From Lachnospiraceae bacterium UBA5895 (lineage in GTDB: Bacteria; Bacillota; Clostridia; Lachnospirales; Lachnospiraceae), in assembly GCA_002431915.1 (NCBI GenBank), contig DJEP01000111.1, positions 1 through 12,480 of the forward strand: a stretch of 12,480 bases of DNA, read 5' to 3'. The notes under the pieces are model-generated. The model searched no databases and was not told the origin of the DNA. It saw only the letters and a program-made list of their open reading frames with translations. The position numbers and the translations under genes are program-made. Shown here one piece after another: positions 8,901 through 12,480 of the stretch (position 1 is the first letter of the stretch; every line of letters starts with the position of its first letter).

Positions 8901-9065
8901 CGCATAGCGGCAGGCTTCCTCATAAGCGGTGCGAAGTCTCTTGAAACCTTCCGGATCATCCTCCGGATTGGTTACTGAGAGTTTGTCCCGATATGCGTTT
9001 TTTAACGCCCTTTCGTCTTTTGTCTGTTCGATTCCAAGAATTTGAAATATTTCTACCAGTTCCAT
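5994..9065 (-). CDS. J-like domain protein with TPR repeats, putative HscC co-chaperone
   Basis: A 1023-residue soluble protein when started at the ATG at 9063-9065. Residues 1-55 resemble a J domain: an early ILGI.., a helix with AYRDKL (24-29), and a third helix GFKRLRTAYEEA (40-51). The loop that should hold His-Pro-Asp reads Asn33-Pro34-Glu35. From about 200 onward come repeated helix pairs of TPR/SEL1-like type, for example near 240, 300, 680-760 and 760-800, with patterns such as EQGKYKKAKKCAEEVL and LLGDLEKAESSFREFL. A cluster CxxCxxCxxxxC lies at 940-951. The C terminus is charged, with no membrane segment. An in-frame ATG at 9147-9149 would give 1051 residues, but that extension runs through the glyQS terminator; GGGGG 7 nt before 9065 supports the shorter start. 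The pairing with hscC recalls E. coli HscC and its DjlB/DjlC partners, so a client- or partner-recruiting role is inferred. Confidence 0.85.
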   Translation of the reverse strand: MELVEIFQILGIEQTKDERALKNAYRDKLSVTNPEDDPEGFKRLRTAYEEACRYAKTPDEESRGNVPAASLEDDTPAGQWIRGAREIYENITDRCDVTKWRKLFEEDAFLSLAEEENCTTYLLRFLMEHFKLPTDVWKLLDEKIHIVKNAGAFRERFPAQFINYMVHKCESGEEVEFSQFIGAVDADYDQFLQYYDRAFQALQSNEPEEAKRMIDCGDALSITHPVMEVCRASYYEKTGQVQEAVVLLRNLHALYPEDDLIAYHTAEILWRNDTKEEAAVIYEKLKDKLPKHYMANLRLTNWYYEQGKYKKAKKCAEEVLSVGGDDAFLDTLQKINAELEKEMEREYAETGDPGLGLDLGWCYLQDGRTNLGIRTVRELGEIVPEGRAEEYLGLMTKLHAEAADYEKTITFAAEWEESLEQKILRDTDPAEEEKDKDRIRQSHLIRMQCYRAYGYVQPEKFAEAIAEAEKAQTGTPKDIGMLIEKAQIYVEMEEYERCAEISRSLIEDYQVYAAYANELEAAKRQWNAAGVIQNGRACLNYFPEYVKAYEMMAKVYLDLKHPEELKQLLQEAKEHNVKSVILDAYEWQLTNTPMEQEQMNEAIDKFREEYLQNVLAGKQVYYERGLPIITEYLYAYPCEYLLMERADFHKAAGHLEEAKADYEKIFSTNPAHPFAWKGLAQIHRYRGSYNEAMTCLEKAYFFYGKGGTEEVNWPELLAERAEVYLLLGDLEKAESSFREFLEKTGDAGAKDTERMRSYARCLAEQGRLTESFDVLDRAFSDVLKASCEKADLCIDCGEGETAKEILEKWLEQIKLVGAKNGNTQKYYEDYHYSLGWYELLYGSGANAVDYFEQSAIYRIQKIQSRGVLADLIFACILTGNEHKGTTYSEHLKYWLDRDKRYGSDYYRDMPKLLLVYRYLAAYYTGTGEELDAILAENADCMFCRHCTYGVCKEIQEIQFLNLLRKGQKEALKQRIELAKRNAPSEYVKAFDRFLEELPQPADKKETQEDNLKKQGFFEKLFHH

Positions 9066-9072
9066 AATTATT

Positions 9073-9077
9073 CCCCC
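9073..9077 (-). promoter_or_regulatory. Ribosome binding site choosing the start of the J-like/TPR gene
   Basis: The minus strand reads GGGGGA with 7 nt between the G run and the ATG at 9063-9065. The alternative ATG at 9147-9149 would have its coding sequence interrupted by the terminator hairpin at 9116-9141, so the internal start is preferred. Confidence 0.65.
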
Positions 9078-9101
9078 ACATAGACCATTATCTTCCGCTA
9101 T

Positions 9102-9141
9102 AAAAAAATACAGAAAAGGAGCAGAATACCTTCTGCTCCTT
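9102..9141 (-). terminator. Intrinsic terminator after glyQS
   Basis: The minus strand contains a perfect 11-bp stem (AAGGAGCAGAA pairing with TTCTGCTCCTT) with loop GGTA at 9116-9141. It is followed by TTCTGTA and seven T residues (9102-9108). It begins 23 nt after the glyQS stop codon and separates that gene from the downstream chaperone operon. The U tract starts 7 nt after the stem and is not immediately adjacent. The stem is symmetrical, but only the minus strand has a long U tract. Confidence 0.9.
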
Positions 9142-9164
9142 ATTTTCACTTCTTAAAAGTCCTC

Positions 9165-10553
9165 TTAGAATGTAAACTTATCCGCAAAATAAGCATCCAG
9201 ATCAGCGATTGCTACACGCTCCTGCTCCATGGAATCACGGAAACGTACGGTTACGCAGCCGTCTGTCTCAGATTCAAAGTCATAAGTTACGCAGAAAGGA
9301 GTTCCGATCTCGTCCTGACGACGATATCTCTTACCGATATTTCCTCTGTCATCAAATTCACAGTTGTATTTCTTGGAAAGTTCTGTGTAAATCTTTTCTG
9401 CGCCCTCGTTCAGCTTCTTGGACAGAGGCAGTACACCGATCTTCACGGGTGCCAGTGCCGGATGGAAACGAAGTACGGTACGCATATCGCCGCCCTCTAA
9501 CTCTTCCTCATCGTAAGCTGCACACAGGAATGCCAGTACCACTCTGTCTGCACCCAGGGAAGGCTCGATAACGTAAGGAATGTATTTTTCCTTCTTCTCG
9601 TCATCAAAGTAAGACATATCCTCACCGGAAGTATTGGCATGCTGGGTCAGATCGTAATCGGTTCTGTCCGCAATACCCCACAGTTCACCCCAGCCGAAGG
9701 GGAACAGGAACTCGATATCGGTAGTTCCCTTACTGTAGAAGCACAGCTCCTCGGGAGAATGATCACGAAGTCTCATCTCGTCCTCTTTGATACCTAAGGA
9801 CAGCAGCCAGTCACGGCAGAAACCTCTCCAGTACTGGAACCACTCCATATCGGTACCGGGCTCACAGAAGAACTCCAGTTCCATCTGTTCGAACTCTCTG
9901 GTACGGAACGTAAAGTTACCGGGAGTGATCTCGTTACGGAAGGACTTACCGATCTGTCCGATACCGAAAGGAATCTTCTTACGGGAAGTTCTCTGTACAT
10001 TTTTAAAGTTAACAAAAATACCCTGTGCGGTCTCGGGTCTTAAGTATACGGTATTTTTTGCATCCTCGGTAACACCCTGGAAAGTCTTGAACATCAGGTT
10101 GAACTGACGGATGTCGGTAAAGTTGTGCTTGCCGCAGGTAGGACAGGGAACATTATGCTCCTCGATGAAATTCTTCATCTCTTCCTGGCTCCAGCCGTCT
10201 ACGCTGCCTTCGATGGCGATACCGTTCTCCTCGCAGAAATCTTCGATCAGCTTATCTGCACGGAAACGCTCATGGCACTCCTTACAGTCCATCAGAGGAT
10301 CAGAGAAGCCGCCCAAATGTCCGCTTGCCACCCAGGTCTGGGGATTCATCAGAATCGCACAGTCAACGCCTACGTTGTAGGGGCTCTCCTGAATGAACTT
10401 CTGCCACCATGCCTTTTTCACATTATTCTTCAGCTCCACGCCAAGGTTGCCGTAATCCCAGGTATTTGCCAGTCCGCCGTAGATCTCGGAACCGGGATAT
10501 ACAAAACCTCTTGCTTTTGCCAGGGCTACGATCTTCTCCATTGTCTTTTCCAT
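9165..10553 (-). CDS. glyQS: Glycyl-tRNA synthetase, single-chain (alpha2) type
   Basis: This 462-residue class II synthetase attaches glycine to tRNA-Gly in the cytoplasm. It is the homodimeric type shared by many Firmicutes, archaea and eukaryotes, not the alpha2beta2 GlyQ/GlyS type. The N terminus has the typical GSEIYGGLANTWDYG (21-35). Two cysteine pairs, C90/C93 and C137/C140, form a zinc-ribbon-like insertion. Motif 2 begins at FRNEITPGNF (Arg206), and motif 3 has PSLGADR with Arg337. The C-terminal anticodon-binding domain (about 370-462) contains FDDRGNIGKRYRRQDEIGTP. The first ATG (10551-10553) has only AAAGG 12 nt upstream; a second ATG at residue 5 is possible, though MEKTMEKI is a usual family start. 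It follows the lipoprotein gene by 47 nt with no clear promoter or T-box, so it is probably co-transcribed with recO. A strong terminator follows. Confidence 0.97.
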   Translation of the reverse strand: MEKTMEKIVALAKARGFVYPGSEIYGGLANTWDYGNLGVELKNNVKKAWWQKFIQESPYNVGVDCAILMNPQTWVASGHLGGFSDPLMDCKECHERFRADKLIEDFCEENGIAIEGSVDGWSQEEMKNFIEEHNVPCPTCGKHNFTDIRQFNLMFKTFQGVTEDAKNTVYLRPETAQGIFVNFKNVQRTSRKKIPFGIGQIGKSFRNEITPGNFTFRTREFEQMELEFFCEPGTDMEWFQYWRGFCRDWLLSLGIKEDEMRLRDHSPEELCFYSKGTTDIEFLFPFGWGELWGIADRTDYDLTQHANTSGEDMSYFDDEKKEKYIPYVIEPSLGADRVVLAFLCAAYDEEELEGGDMRTVLRFHPALAPVKIGVLPLSKKLNEGAEKIYTELSKKYNCEFDDRGNIGKRYRRQDEIGTPFCVTYDFESETDGCVTVRFRDSMEQERVAIADLDAYFADKFTF

Positions 10554-10601
10554 GTCAGTACCAAACCTTTCTTACTCTATATATTTGTATTGCTGTATAA
10601 C

Positions 10602-11234
10602 TTACTTTTTCATCAGTATCGTAACGACACCGTCGGACTGGGAGGCATCCACATAGCCATCCTCCCCCATGACCACGCCCTCACTGATATACAGTACGGG
10701 GTATGGGCAATAAATAAATGCACTTGCATCGGTAATGATCAGATGTCCCTTCTCCAGTGCTTTCTCCAGCTTATCCGGATCTGCCGGAGTGCCGTCCGCT
10801 GCATTCACCAGTTCCATGTTCACAGGGTTCCCCTGCGCCAGGGCTTCCACTCTGGTTCCGTAGAACAGATTCTGTTCGTTATATTCGGCATAGCTGTCCG
10901 CACTGTCAAATTCCTGCACGACCTGCACCATGACTCCGTCACCCAGTGCCTGCACGCTCTTCACCGTCATCGCTTCTTCCGGTGTATCCGTGTGTGCGGC
11001 ATTGAACTCTTCTGCCTCGTTCTTCACCATCTCTTCCAGTCCGTCTAAACTGTAGAAATCCTTATCGAAGGTATTGACCAGGTAAGAGATCACCTTCCCA
11101 TCCTTCTCCACCACCAGAGACGTATTCACGACCTCCTCGGGAAGCTTCGCGGTCTGACCGCAGCCGCTTAAGGACAGTACAAGAATTCCCGACAATACTG
11201 CCGTAAGAAATTTTTTTATTCTATTCTGCCTCAT
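10602..11234 (-). CDS. Small lipoprotein of unknown function
   Basis: A 210-residue predicted lipoprotein. The N terminus has a basic region (RQNRIKK, 2-8), a hydrophobic stretch (9-22) and a lipobox LSGC ending at Cys25, so it should be lipid-anchored on the outer face of the cytoplasmic membrane. The mature part is acidic and alternates short beta-like stretches (SLVVEKDGKVISYLV; GVVTILMKK at the end) with one helical Glu-rich segment. No catalytic motif or known domain is recognised. The start at 11232-11234 is chosen because AGGAG lies 8 nt upstream and the signal peptide begins there; an in-frame ATG at 11277-11279 would add 15 residues, overlap recO and bury the signal peptide. It sits 38 nt after recO and 47 nt before glyQS, all in one direction, so it is likely part of the same transcript. 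Its position between repair and translation genes gives no clear clue to its role. Confidence 0.85.
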   Translation of the reverse strand: MRQNRIKKFLTAVLSGILVLSLSGCGQTAKLPEEVVNTSLVVEKDGKVISYLVNTFDKDFYSLDGLEEMVKNEAEEFNAAHTDTPEEAMTVKSVQALGDGVMVQVVQEFDSADSYAEYNEQNLFYGTRVEALAQGNPVNMELVNAADGTPADPDKLEKALEKGHLIITDASAFIYCPYPVLYISEGVVMGEDGYVDASQSDGVVTILMKK

Positions 11235-11242
11235 AAATGAGT

Positions 11243-11247
11243 CTCCT
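11243..11247 (-). promoter_or_regulatory. Ribosome binding site choosing the lipoprotein start
   Basis: The minus strand reads AAGGAGA, with the AGGAG core 8 nt before the ATG at 11232-11234. It favours the start directly before the signal peptide over the upstream in-frame ATG at 11277-11279. Confidence 0.85.
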
Positions 11248-11272
11248 TTTTTGGCATCAGCCATAACCGATT

Positions 11273-11923
11273 TTAACATAGAGTTTTCAGTATTTCAAGA
11301 CTTTTGAACGACCTGTCCATGAAATGCCTGCGATATTCCGATGCGATCTGTGAAAGTTCTGACAGAACTTTGTCCGATACGGTAAAAGTATACAGTTTCT
11401 CCACGGGACTCTCCGCTATGTAGTTCAGCGCATACAACGTAGATTCTTCCAGGCTTCTGCCTTTCGGCGGTCCCGGATATTCTCCGTTCACCGCGATGGA
11501 TTTCAGCTCAAAAATACTGCGTATCAGTTCGTCGGGAAGAGCCGGTGCACACAAGGCTCTCAGCGACTGGTACAAAAGTTTCATCATTTCCCGCTCATCA
11601 TTGTTTTCTCTGCAGTAATAATCTGCCACTTCCGCGAAATACATGCCGTAGCAGGCTCCCACATAGTCCGTCATCAATTCTTCAAAATAGTTCTTAATAT
11701 CCGCTTCCGATATGGTATAGGAATTCCTTCCCTCATACAGGCGAAAGGTACCAAAAGCAAAAGGGTTGGTCGCTGCCGCCAGCCGGTTGCCCGGCTTTCT
11801 CGCCCCTCTGGCAAAAGCAGTGATCTTCCCTTTTTCTTTGGTAAGCAGGCTCACAATCCTGTCATATTCACCGAACGGTGTCTGTTTTAATACAATTCCT
11901 GTTACATACAGGGATTCCTGCAT
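11273..11923 (-). CDS. recO: DNA repair protein RecO, short form without zinc cysteines
   Basis: RecO of 216 residues; the family is usually about 240-260. It helps load RecA on single-stranded DNA coated by SSB, together with RecR, in the RecFOR pathway. The N-terminal OB fold spans about 1-80, with the family pattern TGIVLKQTPFGEYDRIVSLLT and KGKITAFARGARKP. A helical domain follows (YVGACYGMYFAEVADYY). After FELKSIAVNGEYPG, near residue 145, other RecO proteins have a CxxC...CxxC zinc module; here the text moves directly to a helical C terminus ending FMDRTF-like (FMDRSFKSLEIL), and no CxxC pair exists anywhere. The end aligns with the normal family end, so this looks like a compact lineage form and not a broken gene. 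The ATG at 11921-11923 has GGGGAGG 7 nt upstream and overlaps the preceding small gene by 22 nt. Confidence 0.93.
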   Translation of the reverse strand: MQESLYVTGIVLKQTPFGEYDRIVSLLTKEKGKITAFARGARKPGNRLAAATNPFAFGTFRLYEGRNSYTISEADIKNYFEELMTDYVGACYGMYFAEVADYYCRENNDEREMMKLLYQSLRALCAPALPDELIRSIFELKSIAVNGEYPGPPKGRSLEESTLYALNYIAESPVEKLYTFTVSDKVLSELSQIASEYRRHFMDRSFKSLEILKTLC

Positions 11924-12090
11924 GATCCGCCCTCCCCGGCGTCAGTGTCTGTACATCCTTCCGCCCTGCACTCCACCGTGCCGCCTTTGGCAGCCGGAGG
12001 CTTCTCCTTTCCCACACTTTGCAGGTAACTCAGGTAATCCTCCACTCTGCCGGTATGTTCAAATTGCTGCCAGTAATTTATGAACTGCAT
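11902..12090 (-). CDS. yqzL: Small YqzL-like protein between era and recO
   Basis: A 62-residue protein if started at the ATG at 12088-12090. Its first 25 residues have a pattern of W, F, TG, then hydrophobic-DYL (FINYWQQFEHTGRVEDYLSY). From memory this matches Bacillus YqzL, a 47-residue protein that also lies between era and recO. No biochemical function is known to me. The second half is low in hydrophobics, with three of the four cysteines clustered near the end, and looks unconserved; part of it may exist mainly because it overlaps recO by 22 nt. GAGGGGG (12100-12106) is 9 nt from this ATG but directly abuts the in-frame ATG at 12097-12099, so the inner start is chosen. Overlap with recO suggests translational coupling. 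Coding status rests on position, ribosome site and the pattern match. Confidence 0.7.
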   Translation of the reverse strand: MQFINYWQQFEHTGRVEDYLSYLQSVGKEKPPAAKGGTVECRAEGCTDTDAGEGGSCRNPCM

Positions 12091-12099
12091 CCTGCGCAT

Positions 12100-12106
12100 C
12101 CCCCTC
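12100..12106 (-). promoter_or_regulatory. Ribosome binding site choosing the YqzL-like start
   Basis: The minus strand reads GAGGGGG. It lies 9 nt before the ATG at 12088-12090 but has zero spacing to the in-frame ATG at 12097-12099, so only the inner start has a workable geometry. Confidence 0.65.
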
Positions 12107-12166
12107 TTTTATCAGTTTATCAGCGTGTTATCCTCTGTAAAAATAGGGTCTGCAAATTTTGCTTTT

Positions 12167-12480
12167 CTATTCGCCCATCTCGATGTCTTTCGGATTATAA
12201 CCGAAGTTTTTGAGTAAGATGTCGCTGTCTCTCCAGTCCTTCTTCACCTTCACCCAAAGCTGTAAATTAACCTTCATTTCCAGCATATCCTCAATCTCCG
12301 GTCGTGCCTGGGAACCAATCTTTTTCAACATCTGACCACCCTTACCGATGATGATGCCCTTATGGGAATCTCTCTCGCAGATGATCGTGGCTTCGATGTC
12401 ACAGATTCTGCCTCTCTCCTTCATGCTCTCCACTGTCACTGCAATGCCGTGAGGGATCTCTTCGGATAAAAGACGCAGCG
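12167..12480 (-). CDS. era: GTPase Era, C-terminal part (5' end outside the window)
   Basis: The last 103 residues of Era, a GTPase that binds the 3' end of 16S rRNA and assists 30S subunit assembly. The frame stays open to the window edge, so the gene is cut by the window and not damaged; the GTPase domain is outside. Visible parts are LLSEEIPHGIAVTVE, the usual link into the KH domain, and the KH RNA-binding loop HKGIIIGKGGQMLKKIG containing the GxxG element (GKGG). It ends with the common Era tail, WVKVKKDWRDSD followed by LKNFGY. The GTG at 12437-12439 is an internal valine codon, not a start. The YqzL-like gene and recO follow after 76 nt, as in many Firmicutes. Confidence 0.96.
   Translation of the reverse strand, partial: LRLLSEEIPHGIAVTVESMKERGRICDIEATIICERDSHKGIIIGKGGQMLKKIGSQARPEIEDMLEMKVNLQLWVKVKKDWRDSDILLKNFGYNPKDIEMGE

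Noticed and set aside
9087..9115. Possible promoter for the chaperone operon (GATAAT at 9087-9092)
   Set aside because: The -10 matches five of six bases, but no acceptable -35 exists at 16-18 nt spacing. The operon must have a promoter or rely on read-through, but this site cannot be supported from sequence alone.
9066..9149. Longer N terminus for the J-like/TPR protein (start at 9149)
   Set aside because: The extra 28 residues would be encoded across the glyQS terminator hairpin and are unlike a J-domain start. The ATG at 9065 has a ribosome binding site and begins exactly at the J-like fold.
10554..10601. Promoter with TATATA before glyQS
   Set aside because: The AT-rich box has no -35 partner with more than two matching bases, so I do not call it.
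10125..11048. 307-codon open frame on the plus strand across glyQS and the lipoprotein gene
   Set aside because: It runs antisense through two genes with clear protein identity and has low-complexity Leu/His/Cys-rich translation and no convincing ribosome binding site. It is a shadow frame.
12114..12141. Possible promoter before the YqzL-like gene (TTTACA, 16 nt, TAAACT)
   Set aside because: The -35 is good but the -10 matches only four of six, and the transcript start would fall almost on the ribosome binding site. Co-transcription from era is more likely.

Overview
The window comes from a low-to-mid GC Firmicute (Bacillota). It is most likely a member of Lachnospiraceae or a close clostridial relative. 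This rests on the order era / short YqzL-like gene / recO / lipoprotein / single-chain glycyl-tRNA synthetase, on purine-rich Shine-Dalgarno sites, and on consensus sigma-A promoters. The assignment is inference from protein character and gene order. All nine genes lie on the minus strand, so transcription runs from high to low coordinates. No mobile element, CRISPR array, tRNA or rRNA is visible.

Right part (about 9100-12480), in order of transcription: the C-terminal end of era (cut by the window edge), a 62-codon YqzL-like gene, recO (overlapping that gene by 22 nt), a small lipoprotein of unknown function, and glyQS. The block closes with a clear intrinsic terminator at 9102-9141. It is a housekeeping group covering ribosome assembly, recombinational repair and tRNA charging.

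Middle part (4291-9065): a two-gene chaperone operon. The first gene encodes a 1023-residue protein with an N-terminal J-like domain followed by TPR-type helical repeats. Seventeen bases after it comes an Hsp70 of the HscC type. The J-like domain has Asn-Pro-Glu where a canonical J domain has His-Pro-Asp, and the same protein carries a tight four-cysteine cluster near its C terminus. This pair is the least understood and most interesting part of the window.

Left part (1-4280): a consensus promoter drives alaS, which encodes an alanyl-tRNA synthetase with unusual class II motif sequences. A sodium-coupled amino-acid transporter of the NSS family (11 predicted membrane segments) follows, its start codon sharing one base with the alaS stop codon (TAATG). 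Beyond it, a strong extended -10 promoter points off the left edge towards a gene whose ribosome binding site is just visible.

Intergenic spaces are all short (at most about 170 nt). Neither synthetase gene has room for a T-box leader.
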